Assembly: GCF_000719475.1 (NCBI RefSeq)
Contig: NZ_JOGO01000027.1
Span: 10,432 to 74,431 of the forward strand
Direction of reading: 5' to 3'
From: Streptomyces sp. NRRL F-5630
GTDB taxonomy: Bacteria; Actinomycetota; Actinomycetes; Streptomycetales; Streptomycetaceae
DNA length: 64,000 nt
Positions within the stretch are counted from its first letter, which is position 1. Each line of letters opens with the position of its first letter. The notes beneath the pieces were generated by a model. It was not told the DNA's origin. It did not search any database and saw nothing but the letters and a program-made list of their open reading frames with translations. Below, one piece after another: positions 47,603-55,792 of this stretch. The position numbers and the translations under genes were made by a program.

Positions 47603-49597
47603 ATGAGCACCACCTCGCACGACACCGACCCGCAGGCTCCCGCGCCCCCCGAGAGCGACCTCGACGCCGCCGGTGCCCAGCTCTCCACCGCCCCCGTCGA
47701 GCAGGCCGTTCCCGGCTCCTTCGGCGGGATGCGCAAGCCCGGCCCGCTGGGGTACCTGGCGTGGCTCGGCCGCGAGGTCACCGGGTGGGTGCGCTGGATG
47801 TGGCGCCAGCTCACCTCGATGCGCGTCGCGCTGATCCTGCTCTTCCTGCTCTCGCTCGGCGCCGTGCCCGGCTCGCTCATCCCGCAGCAGGGGACCGACG
47901 AGCTGAAGGTCGCCGAGTTCAGGCAGAACCACGACACGCTCGCGCAGGTCTACGAGAAGCTCGGCCTCTTCCACGTCTACAGCTCGGTGTGGTTCTCCGC
48001 GATCTACATCCTGCTCTTCGTCTCGCTCATCGGCTGCATCGTCCCGCGCACCTGGCAGTTCGTCGGCCAGCTCCGCGGCCGCCCGCCCCGCGCCCCGCGC
48101 CGCCTCGACCGGCTCCCCGCGTACGCGACCTGGCGCACGGAGGCGAGCCCGGAGCAGGTGCGGGACTGGGCGCGCGGCGCCCTGCGGCGGCGCCGCTTCC
48201 GTACGGACACGTACGCGGCGGAGAGCGGCGGCGCGGTCGTCACCGCCGAGAAGGGCTACCTGCGCGAGGCGGGGAACCTGGTCTTCCACGTCGCGCTGAT
48301 CGTCATGCTCGTCGCCTTCGCGAGCGGCTCGCTCCTCAAGTACGAGGGCGGGAAGCTCATCGTCGAGGGCGACGGCTTCGCGAACACGAAGACGCAGTAC
48401 GACGACTTCAAGAGCGGCAGCCTCTTCACCGACGACGACCTGGACAGGTTCAGCTTCACGCTGGACCGGTTCACGGGGACGTACGAGACGAGCGGCCCGC
48501 AGCGCGGCACGCCCCGCGTCTACCGCGCGGACGTCACGTACCAGAAGGGCGCGGACGGCGCGGAGCGGCACAAGGCGATCGAGCCGAACCACCCGCTCGT
48601 CGTGGACGGCACGAAGGTCTTCCTCAACGGGCACGGCTACGCGCCGCAGTTCACCGTGCGCGACGGCAAGGGCAAGGTCGTCTACCGGGGCGCGGTGCCG
48701 ATGCTGCCGCAGGACGGCATGGGCACGGCGACCGGCGTCGTGAAGGTCGCGGACGGCTACACGAACGCGAAGGGGAAGCGGGAGCAGCTCGGCTTCGAGG
48801 CCCGGTTCCTGCCGACGATCGACCGGACGACGATGACGTCCTCGTTCCCCGGCCTCCAGTACCCGGTGCTCGCGCTCAACGCGTGGCACGGGGACCTCGG
48901 CATCGACGGCGGCGTCCCGCAGAACGTCTACCAGCTCGACACCGCGAAGATGAAGCAGTTCAAGACCGCGGACGGGAAGATCTTCGCCAAGCAGCTCATG
49001 CCCGGCGAGACGATGAAGCTCCCGAACGGCGCCGGCTCGGTGACGTTCGAGAAGGACGTCAAGGAGTGGGCGAGCTTCCAGATCTCGCACCAGCCGGGCG
49101 GCGGGCTCGCCCTCGGCGGCGCGATCGCGGCGATCCTCGGCCTCGCGGGCTCGCTCTTCATCCAGCGCCGCCGCGTGTGGGCGCGCGCCACGAGGGGCGC
49201 CGACGGCGTGACCGTCGTGGAGTTCGCGGGTCTGGGCCGCAGCGAGTCGGCGAAGGTGCCGGAGGAGCTGGCGGCGCTCGTGGACGCGGTGCACGCGAAG
49301 GCGCCGGGCGTGGCGGCCACGGAGCGGGACGAGCCCGCGCCGGACGCCGAGGTGCCGGGCGACGAACTCGCGCCGGACGCCGAGGTGGCGGGCGGCGAAC
49401 CCGCGCCGGACGCCGAAACCGCTCCCGTACCCGGCCAGAAGAACCCGAAGGCCCCGAAGAGCCCGAAGGACCCGAAGGCCCCGAAGGACCCAGCACCGTC
49501 CCCCCGTACCCCCGCCGATCCCGCCCCATCGCACGCATCGCACAGTGACGAGACCGGTACCGATTCTCCCGCCGACGCCGAAGGGGCGCAGAAGTGA
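47603..49597 (+). CDS. resB: ResB-type cytochrome c biogenesis protein
   Basis: A 664-residue ResB/Ccs1 protein, part of the ResB-ResC (CcsBA) heme export and ligation complex. After ~65 polar residues come transmembrane helices at SMRVALILLFLLSLGAVPGSLIP, VWFSAIYILLFVSLIGC and VFHVALIVMLVAFASG. A large extracytoplasmic domain (~215-500) follows, then the last helix LALGGAIAAILGLAGSLFI. The final ~115 residues are a repetitive disordered tail (PDAEV and PKAPKDP units), longer than usual. AGGAG lies about ten bases before the ATG. The stop overlaps the start of ccsB (GTGA). Confidence 0.94.
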   Translation: MSTTSHDTDPQAPAPPESDLDAAGAQLSTAPVEQAVPGSFGGMRKPGPLGYLAWLGREVTGWVRWMWRQLTSMRVALILLFLLSLGAVPGSLIPQQGTDELKVAEFRQNHDTLAQVYEKLGLFHVYSSVWFSAIYILLFVSLIGCIVPRTWQFVGQLRGRPPRAPRRLDRLPAYATWRTEASPEQVRDWARGALRRRRFRTDTYAAESGGAVVTAEKGYLREAGNLVFHVALIVMLVAFASGSLLKYEGGKLIVEGDGFANTKTQYDDFKSGSLFTDDDLDRFSFTLDRFTGTYETSGPQRGTPRVYRADVTYQKGADGAERHKAIEPNHPLVVDGTKVFLNGHGYAPQFTVRDGKGKVVYRGAVPMLPQDGMGTATGVVKVADGYTNAKGKREQLGFEARFLPTIDRTTMTSSFPGLQYPVLALNAWHGDLGIDGGVPQNVYQLDTAKMKQFKTADGKIFAKQLMPGETMKLPNGAGSVTFEKDVKEWASFQISHQPGGGLALGGAIAAILGLAGSLFIQRRRVWARATRGADGVTVVEFAGLGRSESAKVPEELAALVDAVHAKAPGVAATERDEPAPDAEVPGDELAPDAEVAGGEPAPDAETAPVPGQKNPKAPKSPKDPKAPKDPAPSPRTPADPAPSHASHSDETGTDSPADAEGAQK

Positions 49598-50673
49598 ATC
49601 TCGCCGCCGGAACCAACGAGACCCTGGCGCACACCAGTAACGTCCTCATCTACTCGGCCATGGCCGTCTACCTGCTCGCGTTCTTCGCGAGCATCCTGGA
49701 GTGGATCTTCGGCAGTCGCAGCAAGGTCGGCAGGACCGCGCAGGCGGTGGGCACCACGCGCACGGAGGCAGCGGCGCCCGCGGTCGCGGTCCGCAAGGGC
49801 GGCAGCACGGCCGTCCTGGAACGCCCGGAGGTCGTCACGCGCGCCGCTTCCGGCAGCCGTGACGTGCCGGACGGGCCCGGCGCGGCGGGCGGCAGCGAGA
49901 AGGGCGACATCTGGGGCCGCATCTCGGTCTCGTTCATCGTGCTCGCCTTCCTCATCCACGCGGGCGGCGTCCTCTCCCGGGCGCTCTCGGTGCGGCGCGC
50001 GCCGTGGGGCAACATGTACGAGTTCTCGATCACCTTCTCGGCCGTGGCCGTGGCGGTGTTCCTCGGGCTCATGCTCGCGAAGAAGAACGTGCGCTGGCTG
50101 ACGCTGCCGCTGACCCTCACGGTGCTGCTCGACCTGGGCCTCGCGACGACGGTGCTCTACACGGCGAGCGACCAGCTCGTGCCCGCGCTGCACTCGTACT
50201 GGCTGTGGATCCACGTCTCGACGGCGATCTTCTGCGGCGCCGCGTTCTACGTCGCCGCAGTCGCGACGATCCTCTACCTCTTCCGCGACCACTACGAGGC
50301 GAAGATCGCGGCGGGCGGCACGCCCGGCAAGTTCGCGCAGTCGGTCCTGTCGCGGCTGCCCGCCGCGGCCTCGCTCGACAAGTTCTCGTACCGCATCAAC
50401 GCGGCGATCTTCCCGCTGTGGACCTTCACGATCATCGCGGGCGCCATCTGGGCGGGCGACGCGTGGGGCCGCTACTGGGGCTGGGACCCGAAGGAGACCT
50501 GGTCCTTCATCACCTGGGTCGCCTACGCGATGTACCTGCACGCGCGCGCGACGGCGGGCTGGAAGGGCCGCAAGGCCGCCTACCTGGCGCTGCTCGCCTT
50601 CGCCTGCTGGCTCTTCAACTACTACGGGGTCAACATCTTCGTGACGGGCAAGCACTCGTACGCGGGGGTGTGA
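49594..50673 (+). CDS. ccsB: CcsB/ResC-type cytochrome c synthase (heme handling protein)
   Basis: A 359-residue membrane protein of the CcmF/CcsA superfamily that, with ResB, delivers heme to apocytochromes on the outer face. About eight transmembrane helices are visible. The heme-binding tryptophan-rich loop is WGRYWGWDPKETWSF, flanked by conserved histidines (LIHAGG, WIHVSTAIFC, MYLHARATAGW). The GTG start overlaps the resB stop. A long cytosolic low-complexity stretch (~residues 50-95) follows the first helix. A strong terminator ends the operon. Confidence 0.95.
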   Translation: MNLAAGTNETLAHTSNVLIYSAMAVYLLAFFASILEWIFGSRSKVGRTAQAVGTTRTEAAAPAVAVRKGGSTAVLERPEVVTRAASGSRDVPDGPGAAGGSEKGDIWGRISVSFIVLAFLIHAGGVLSRALSVRRAPWGNMYEFSITFSAVAVAVFLGLMLAKKNVRWLTLPLTLTVLLDLGLATTVLYTASDQLVPALHSYWLWIHVSTAIFCGAAFYVAAVATILYLFRDHYEAKIAAGGTPGKFAQSVLSRLPAAASLDKFSYRINAAIFPLWTFTIIAGAIWAGDAWGRYWGWDPKETWSFITWVAYAMYLHARATAGWKGRKAAYLALLAFACWLFNYYGVNIFVTGKHSYAGV

Positions 50674-50681
50674 GCCCCCTT

Positions 50682-50730
50682 CCCGTCCGCCCGCCGCCGG
50701 TACGAGGTATACGGCGGCGGGCGGAACGGG
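50682..50730 (+). terminator. Terminator of the cytochrome c maturation operon
   Basis: An 18-base arm (50682-50699) pairs with 50712-50730, with one bulged A, around a 12-base loop, nine bases after the ccsB stop. Confidence 0.82.
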
Positions 50731-50958
50731 GACGCTTCGGCGGCGCGGCGGGCGGCCAGGCTCCTGGCGCGGCACCGCTGCGTCGAGGAGCCCGGCCGCG
50801 TCGGCTTCGGTGGCCTCCCCACCTCGTGCCGGGTCTCTTTCCACCGCGCGAAGCCCGGACCCCCGAGGGGCAGCCGTGGTCCAGATGGAACCGCTCAACC
50901 GACCGGGCCGTCGTGCTTGCGGTTCGGGTCGAGTGCCCCGGTCGTCCTGCAAGGCAGC

Positions 50959-51768
50959 TCAGGGGCGGGTACCCCAGGCGAGCAGATGCGATCCGCCCGC
51001 GGTGAGGGCCGGGTAACCATCGGCCATACGGGCGGCGGCGAGGACGGAAGCGAAGAGCGGCGACCTGGTCACGGACTCCCCTGTGTGCCGCTCGACGGCC
51101 TTGAGCATCCCCCAGGCGGGCCCTTCGACCCCGCGCACCTCGACACCCGCGAACCCGGCGGCGGCCACCTCCTCCGCGAGCCCGGCCGCCGTGTGGAAGT
51201 AAGCCTCCGTGAACCCGCCCCGCCCGTCGTGCACCCCGGTCGCGAGAATGCGCCCCACGCTCTCCTGGAGCCGCGCTTGGTCGAGGTGTGCGAGCGCGGC
51301 GTGCTCGAAGAGCGAGGCGTACCGGTTGATCCCGGCGGCGGCGACGAGCCCCCCGGGCCGCACGACGCGGAACGCCTCGGCGAGTGCAAGGGCCCGGTCC
51401 TCGGCGCGGGGCAGATGGTAGAGCGGCCCGAGCAGGAGCACGGCGTCGTACGAGCCGTCTTCGGCGCTCAGCGCCCGAGCGTCTCCCACCCCGGCGGGGA
51501 TACCGCCGGCGCGCGCCGCCTCGACGTGCCGCTCGACCGGATCGATGACGCGTACGTCATGCCCCTCCTCGCCGAGCCACCGCGCGTGGACCCCTGTTCC
51601 GCCCCCGACATCGAGCACTTTGGCGGAGGAGGGCAGCAACGGCCCCAGCAACTCCCGCGTCCGCAGCAGTTCCAGGGCGCCGTCCGCGGAGGAGGTGAGC
51701 CGCTGGGACTCGTCGATGGTGGAGGTGTAGAAGGTGAGGACGGCGGAGGAGACGGCGGGAACGGACAT
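50959..51768 (-). CDS. SAM-dependent methyltransferase (class I)
   Basis: A 269-residue Rossmann methyltransferase. Motif I is VLDVGGGTGVHARWL, the acidic end of strand 2 is VRVIDPVERHVEAA, and the strand-4 region is YDAVLLLGPLYHLP followed by RVVRPGGLVAAAG. The group resembles UbiE/YcgJ-like enzymes acting on small molecules; the substrate is unknown. AGGAGAG lies five bases before the ATG. It is divergent from a GntR regulator gene with an 8-base-arm palindrome in between, so GntR-dependent control is plausible. Confidence 0.9.
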   Translation of the reverse strand: MSVPAVSSAVLTFYTSTIDESQRLTSSADGALELLRTRELLGPLLPSSAKVLDVGGGTGVHARWLGEEGHDVRVIDPVERHVEAARAGGIPAGVGDARALSAEDGSYDAVLLLGPLYHLPRAEDRALALAEAFRVVRPGGLVAAAGINRYASLFEHAALAHLDQARLQESVGRILATGVHDGRGGFTEAYFHTAAGLAEEVAAAGFAGVEVRGVEGPAWGMLKAVERHTGESVTRSPLFASVLAAARMADGYPALTAGGSHLLAWGTRP

Positions 51769-51797
51769 GTGGCTCTCCTGGCGGGGGTGGAGCTGCT

Positions 51798-51820
51798 CAG
51801 TGCCCAGGTGCCGGGCACTG
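51798..51820. promoter_or_regulatory. Palindrome in the methyltransferase promoter region
   Basis: CAGTGCCC (51798-51805) and GGGCACTG (51813-51820) form a perfect 8-base inverted repeat with a 7-base spacer, 30 bases upstream of the methyltransferase start. It could be an operator or a leader hairpin. Confidence 0.5.
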
Positions 51821-51839
51821 CATAGTGGGTAGGCGCTAA

Positions 51840-51868
51840 GGTCAACCTAGCCAGTCAACCGGTCCACT
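51840..51868. promoter_or_regulatory. Candidate GntR autoregulatory site
   Basis: Two GTCAACC half-sites (51841-51847 and 51854-51860) and AACCGGTCCA (51857-51866) lie 15-40 bases before the gntR GTG. The ACCGGT core is shared with the large palindrome at 52621-52646 on the other side of the gene. Confidence 0.5.
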
Positions 51869-51882
51869 CACCAGGAGGCGTC

Positions 51883-52605
51883 GTGCCGCTTCTCAAGTAC
51901 GAGCAGATCGCCGAGTCGCTGCGGGCGCGGATCACCGAGGGGGAGTTCGGGCCCGGTGAGCTGCTGCCCTCGGGACGCGAGCTGGCGGAGGAGTGGGGCG
52001 TCTCGCGGGCGACTGTCGTGAAAGCGATGGACGTGCTGCGCAATGACGGTGTCGTCGTCGCTCGCCAGGGTTCCGGCTTCGCCGTCGTCGAGCGGCCACT
52101 CGCGCGACCGGCGGGGCGCAGGAGGCCGGACGGGACGCGGATCGCGAGCGCCGCCGCGTACCGCCTGCTCGGAAACCCGGTGCAAGAGGTGCCGCCCTCG
52201 CGCGTGGCCACGGCGCTCGACCTCACGGACGGCGAACACGCGCTCCGCCGCACCCGTCTCATGCTCCTCGACGACGGCAGCCCCGCATCGCTTGTGGATG
52301 CCTGGTTCCCGCCGTCCGTCTCGTCCCGCTGCCCGAGGCTCGTGGCCCCCGAACCGCTCGCCGAGGGCACGACCCGCTACGTGGCGCGTCGCACGGGGCG
52401 CGCACCCGCCGCGGGGACCGACCTGACCACGGCCCGTCTCGCCACGGAAGCCGAGGCGGAAGTCCTGGGACTGGAACTCCCCGCGGCTGTCGTCGTAGTG
52501 CTCCACAGTGCGCGGGACGAGGCGGGTGCGGCACTGGTGTGCGAAGTCGGTGTGACCCCGGCCGAGTTGTGGGAGGACGAGGTGGACTACCCGATGGGGT
52601 CGTAA
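51883..52605 (+). CDS. GntR/HutC-family transcriptional regulator with UTRA domain
   Basis: A 240-residue regulator. The N-terminal winged helix is canonical for GntR (YEQIAESLRARITEGEFGPGELLPSGRELAEEWGVSRATVVKAMDVLRNDG, then GSGFAV). The C-terminal ~150 residues are a UTRA ligand-binding domain (RLMLLDDGSPASLVDAWFP ... EVLGLELPAAVVVVLHSA). The effector is unknown. The GTG start has AGGAGG eight bases upstream. Palindromic sites with a shared ACCGGT core lie before this gene and between it and the next, suggesting it regulates itself and the small downstream gene. Confidence 0.92.
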   Translation: MPLLKYEQIAESLRARITEGEFGPGELLPSGRELAEEWGVSRATVVKAMDVLRNDGVVVARQGSGFAVVERPLARPAGRRRPDGTRIASAAAYRLLGNPVQEVPPSRVATALDLTDGEHALRRTRLMLLDDGSPASLVDAWFPPSVSSRCPRLVAPEPLAEGTTRYVARRTGRAPAAGTDLTTARLATEAEAEVLGLELPAAVVVVLHSARDEAGAALVCEVGVTPAELWEDEVDYPMGS

Positions 52606-52620
52606 TCTACGGAAGTGATT

Positions 52621-52646
52621 GACTGGACCGGTCCACCGGTTCAGTC
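52621..52646. promoter_or_regulatory. 26-bp imperfect palindrome, candidate GntR operator
   Basis: Arms 52621-52632 (GACTGGACCGGT) and 52635-52646 pair with one mismatch around CC; inside it TGGACCGGTCCA (52624-52635) is a perfect 12-base palindrome. It ends eight bases before the ATG of the next gene, where a bound protein would block transcription. Confidence 0.65.
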
Positions 52647-52654
52647 TGGGCGGT

Positions 52655-52996
52655 ATGACTGACGCGGAAAACATCCGGCAGCCGTACCCCCGTCTGCTGC
52701 CCTGGACCGGAACCGACGGCAAGGACTGCTGGCTGAGCAGCGACGGACACGGACGCGTGGCACGAGTGGCCGACCAGGTGGAATCGATGCTCCTCGGCAT
52801 GGGAGCCGAAGTGCTCTCGTACGCGCGGCCCTTGCTGGAGGACCCAGCGACCGAAGAGACCGAACTTCGCTTCGCGGGCCGGCGCCTCTCCGAGTGTCTG
52901 ACCGACGCGCTGCGCGTGGCGCGGAGCAGGGGGTTGCGGCTCGGGGCGGATGGCCCTGATGAGCCGCGTCACGACCCGGATTGGCTCCTGCCGTGA
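52655..52996 (+). CDS. Small hypothetical protein downstream of GntR regulator
   Basis: A 113-residue protein that I cannot assign to a named family. It reads LPWTGTDGKDCWLSSDGHGRVARVADQVESMLLGMGAEVL, then a helical C-terminal half (RFAGRRLSECLTDALRVARSRG). It is soluble, with one internal cysteine pair far apart. Such small proteins often follow GntR/HutC regulators in Streptomyces. It starts eight bases after a large palindrome, so the GntR protein probably controls it. It is convergent with the nucleoside deaminase gene. Confidence 0.75.
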   Translation: MTDAENIRQPYPRLLPWTGTDGKDCWLSSDGHGRVARVADQVESMLLGMGAEVLSYARPLLEDPATEETELRFAGRRLSECLTDALRVARSRGLRLGADGPDEPRHDPDWLLP

Positions 52997-53018
52997 CCCG
53001 CCGTCGACTGAGCGCGCC

Positions 53019-53474
53019 TCACTCCTCGCCGATGTCCTCGTTCCACAGCTCCGGGTACGTCTCGATGAACTCCGCCATCAGCGCGACGCACTCCGGGTCC
53101 GTCAGGCGGATGATCTCGACGCCCTGTTCCTCCAGCCAGTCCTCGCCGCCCTTGAACGTCGTGGACTCGCCGATCACCACGCGCGTGATGCCGAACTGCT
53201 TGATCAGGCCCGAGCAGTACCAGCACGGCGAGAGGGTCGTGACCATCGTCGTGCCGCGGTACGTGCGCCGGCGGCCCGCCTTGCGGAAGGCGTCCGTCTC
53301 GCCGTGCGAGGACGGGTCGGCGTCCTGGACGCGGCGGTTGTGGCCGCGGCCGAGGAGGGTGCCGTCGGCGCCGTAGAGGGCCGCGCCGATCGGGACGCCG
53401 CCCTCGGAGAGACCCTGGCGGGCCTCCTCGATCGCGGGGCGCAGCCACTCCCGGGCCTGTTCGGTGGTGAGCAT
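53019..53474 (-). CDS. Nucleoside/cytosine deaminase-like zinc hydrolase
   Basis: A 151-residue enzyme of the cytidine/deoxycytidylate deaminase superfamily, resembling fungal-type cytosine deaminase. The zinc site is complete: HGE in SSHGETDAFRKAG (His ligand and catalytic Glu) and PCxxC in LSPCWYCSGLIKQFG. It probably deaminates a pyrimidine or other small heterocycle. GAAGGAG lies five bases before the ATG. It is followed, in its own direction, by the convergent small gene 22 bases away. Confidence 0.93.
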   Translation of the reverse strand: MLTTEQAREWLRPAIEEARQGLSEGGVPIGAALYGADGTLLGRGHNRRVQDADPSSHGETDAFRKAGRRRTYRGTTMVTTLSPCWYCSGLIKQFGITRVVIGESTTFKGGEDWLEEQGVEIIRLTDPECVALMAEFIETYPELWNEDIGEE

Positions 53475-53643
53475 CAGGACTCCTTCGGGGTTCGGGCCGA
53501 CAGCGCGTGGAGCAGGGCGCTCACCGCGAAGCCGGCCGGGCAGGTGCGGGCGCCGAGGTCCGGCCGGTGCGAGGCGGCGGGCCCACGGCTGTCTCCCGGT
53601 GGGCGGGCCGGGACCGCGAGCGGGCCGCGTCGGGCCGCGTGCC

Positions 53644-54225
53644 TCAGCCCTTGCCGCTCTCCGGCTCCTTGCCGTCGTCCGCGTCCCGCCGCTTCAGCTC
53701 GTCCTCCCTGCGGCGGAGGTCCTCCTCCCAGGCGCGGAGGCGCGCCGCGTCGTCCTCGCTCCCGGCGGGGGCGGGGATGTCGGCCCCGGCGGTCCCGGGA
53801 GCGGGGGAGAACGGTCGGTCTCCCTCGCGCTCGCTCTCACCGCTCGGCCCGTCCTCCTCGCGGCTCGCGCGGTCCTCCTCGCGGCTCGCGCGGTCGTCCT
53901 CGCGGCTCGCGCGGTCGTCCTCGCGGGCCGGGCGCTCGTCCTCGCGGCTCGGCCGGTCGTCCTTGCGCAGGGAGTTCAGGAACTCCGGGTTGTCGTCGGG
54001 GGCGACCCATCCGCCGCGCCCGCCGCCCGCGCGCGCGGCCGCGTACCCCCGGTCCCGGCCGATGATGAGCCAGCAGACCGGCCCGACGATCTGGAAGAGG
54101 AGGATGAGGATCGCCCACAGCGGCTTCGGGAGCCAGCGGACGTCCTCCTCGGCGGTCGTCACGCAGTCGATGAAGGCGAAGACGCACAGCGCCAGCGGCA
54201 GCAGGATCAGGAGCACCCGGAGCAT
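53644..54225 (-). CDS. PLDc_N-domain membrane protein with charged repeat tail
   Basis: A 193-residue protein. The first ~65 residues are the PLDc_N (phospholipase D nuclease N-terminal-like) module: two transmembrane helices [21 protein letters not shown] and [23 protein letters not shown], ending in RDRG. The cytosolic tail contains about six copies of a seven-residue charged repeat (DDRASRE type), encoded by 21-base tandem DNA repeats, and then a coiled helix ([21 protein letters not shown]). Function unknown. GAAGGAGAG precedes the ATG. Confidence 0.88.
   Translation of the reverse strand: MLRVLLILLPLALCVFAFIDCVTTAEEDVRWLPKPLWAILILLFQIVGPVCWLIIGRDRGYAAARAGGGRGGWVAPDDNPEFLNSLRKDDRPSREDERPAREDDRASREDDRASREEDRASREEDGPSGESEREGDRPFSPAPGTAGADIPAPAGSEDDAARLRAWEEDLRRREDELKRRDADDGKEPESGKG
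53857..53961 (-). repeat. 21-bp tandem repeat array inside PLDc_N gene
   Basis: Five in-phase 21-base units beginning CTCGCGGCTCGCGCGGTC at 53857, 53878, 53899, 53920 and 53941; the middle ones are almost identical and the last two diverged. They encode the charged DDRASRE heptads. Confidence 0.88.
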
Positions 54226-54340
54226 GTCGCTCTCCTTCGCGGGTCGCGGCGGTCGTGCGAGGGGGAGGCTGTCCCCCGGCGTGAGCCCCGTCCGGGCCCC
54301 GTTACCGGCTCAGGTTAACGGGTGCCGGATACTGGTCGGC

Positions 54341-55792
54341 ATGGCTTACGACGATCTCCGCTCGCTGCTGCGCGCACTGGAGCGCGACGGCGACCTCGCG
54401 CGCATCAAAGCCGAAGTCGACCCCCACCTGGAGGTCGGTGAGATCGTCGACCGGGTCAACAAGGCCGGCGGCCCCGCTCTCCTCTTCGAAAACGTCAAGG
54501 GCTCCTCGATGCCCCTGGCGATGAACGTCTACGGCACCGACCGCCGTCTCCTGAAGGCCCTCGGCCTGAAGTCGTACGAGGACATCTCCGGGATGATCGG
54601 CGGCCTCCTCAAGCCCGAGCTGCCGCACGGCTTCACGGGCGTGCGCGACGCCTTCGGCAAACTCGGCGCGATGGCGCACGTCCCGCCGCGCAAGGTGAAG
54701 GACGCGCCGGTGCAGGAGGTCGTGCTGCGCGGGGACGACGTGGATCTCGACGCGCTGCCCGCGCTCTTCACCTGGCCCGAGGACGGCGGTTCCTTCTTCA
54801 ACCTGGGCCTCACCCACACGAAGGACCCCGAGTCCGGGGTGCGCAACCTCGGGCTCTACCGGCTCCAGCGCCACGACGCCCGCACGATCGGGATGCACTG
54901 GCAGATCCACAAGGACAGCCGCAACCACTACCAGGTCGCCGCGCGCCGGGGCGAACGGCTGCCGGTCGCGATCGCGTTCGGCTGCCCGCCCGCCGTGACG
55001 TACGCGGCGACCGCGCCGCTGCCCGGGGGCATGGACGAGTACCTGCTCGCCGGTTTCGTGCAGGGCAAGCGGGTCGACATGGTGGACTGCGTGAGCGTCC
55101 CGCTCCAGGTCCCGGCGCGCGCGGAGGTCGTGCTCGAAGGCTGGCTGGAGCCGGGCAAGACGCTGCCCGAGGGGCCGTTCGGCGACCACACCGGTTTCTA
55201 CACGCCGCAGGAGCCCTTCCCCGCGCTCACGATCGACACGGTCACGATGCGCCGCCGCCCGCTGCTCCAGTCCGTCGTGGTCGGCCGCCCGCCGACCGAG
55301 GACGGGCCGCTCGGGCGCGCCACCGAGCGTTTCTTCCTGCCGCTCCTGAAGGTCATCGTGCCGGACATCGTGGACTACCACCTGCCGGAGGCGGGCGGAT
55401 TCCACAACTGTGCGATCGTTTCCATCGACAAGAAGTACCCGAAGCACGCACAGAAGGTCATGCACGCGGTGTGGGGTGCCCACATGATGTCGCTGACCAA
55501 GCTCATCGTCGTGGTGGACTCCGACTGCGACGTCCACGACCTCCACGAGGTCGCCTGGCGTGCCCTCGGGAACACGGACTACGCCCGCGACCTCACCGTC
55601 GTCGAGGGCCCCGTCGACCACCTGGACCACGCCTCGTACCAGCAGTTCTGGGGCGGCAAGGCCGGTATCGACGCGACCCGCAAATGGCCCGAGGAGGGCT
55701 ACACGCGTGACGGCGGCTGGCCGGAGATGATCACCTCTGATCCGGAGATCGCCGAGCGGGTCACGAAGCGCTGGAAGGAGTACGGGCTGTGA
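54341..55792 (+). CDS. UbiD-family decarboxylase of menaquinone biosynthesis
   Basis: A 483-residue prenylated-FMN-dependent decarboxylase, in Streptomyces assigned to the futalosine menaquinone branch. Family features include LFENVKGSSMPLAMNVYGTDRR, the pFMN/Mn-binding region NLGLYRLQRHDARTIGMHWQIHKDSRNHY, GEPFGDHTGFY-type EGPFGDHTGFYTP and the catalytic Glu region. ATG 54341 gives the standard length; the upstream open frame is Ser/Arg-rich shadow. The stop overlaps the mqnP start (GTGA). UbiX, encoded 1.7 kb downstream, supplies the prenylated flavin it needs. Confidence 0.95.
   Translation: MAYDDLRSLLRALERDGDLARIKAEVDPHLEVGEIVDRVNKAGGPALLFENVKGSSMPLAMNVYGTDRRLLKALGLKSYEDISGMIGGLLKPELPHGFTGVRDAFGKLGAMAHVPPRKVKDAPVQEVVLRGDDVDLDALPALFTWPEDGGSFFNLGLTHTKDPESGVRNLGLYRLQRHDARTIGMHWQIHKDSRNHYQVAARRGERLPVAIAFGCPPAVTYAATAPLPGGMDEYLLAGFVQGKRVDMVDCVSVPLQVPARAEVVLEGWLEPGKTLPEGPFGDHTGFYTPQEPFPALTIDTVTMRRRPLLQSVVVGRPPTEDGPLGRATERFFLPLLKVIVPDIVDYHLPEAGGFHNCAIVSIDKKYPKHAQKVMHAVWGAHMMSLTKLIVVVDSDCDVHDLHEVAWRALGNTDYARDLTVVEGPVDHLDHASYQQFWGGKAGIDATRKWPEEGYTRDGGWPEMITSDPEIAERVTKRWKEYGL

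Noticed and set aside
53857..53961. Regularly spaced repeats that could suggest CRISPR
   Set aside because: The 21-base units are contiguous with no spacers, in frame, and encode a heptad protein repeat.
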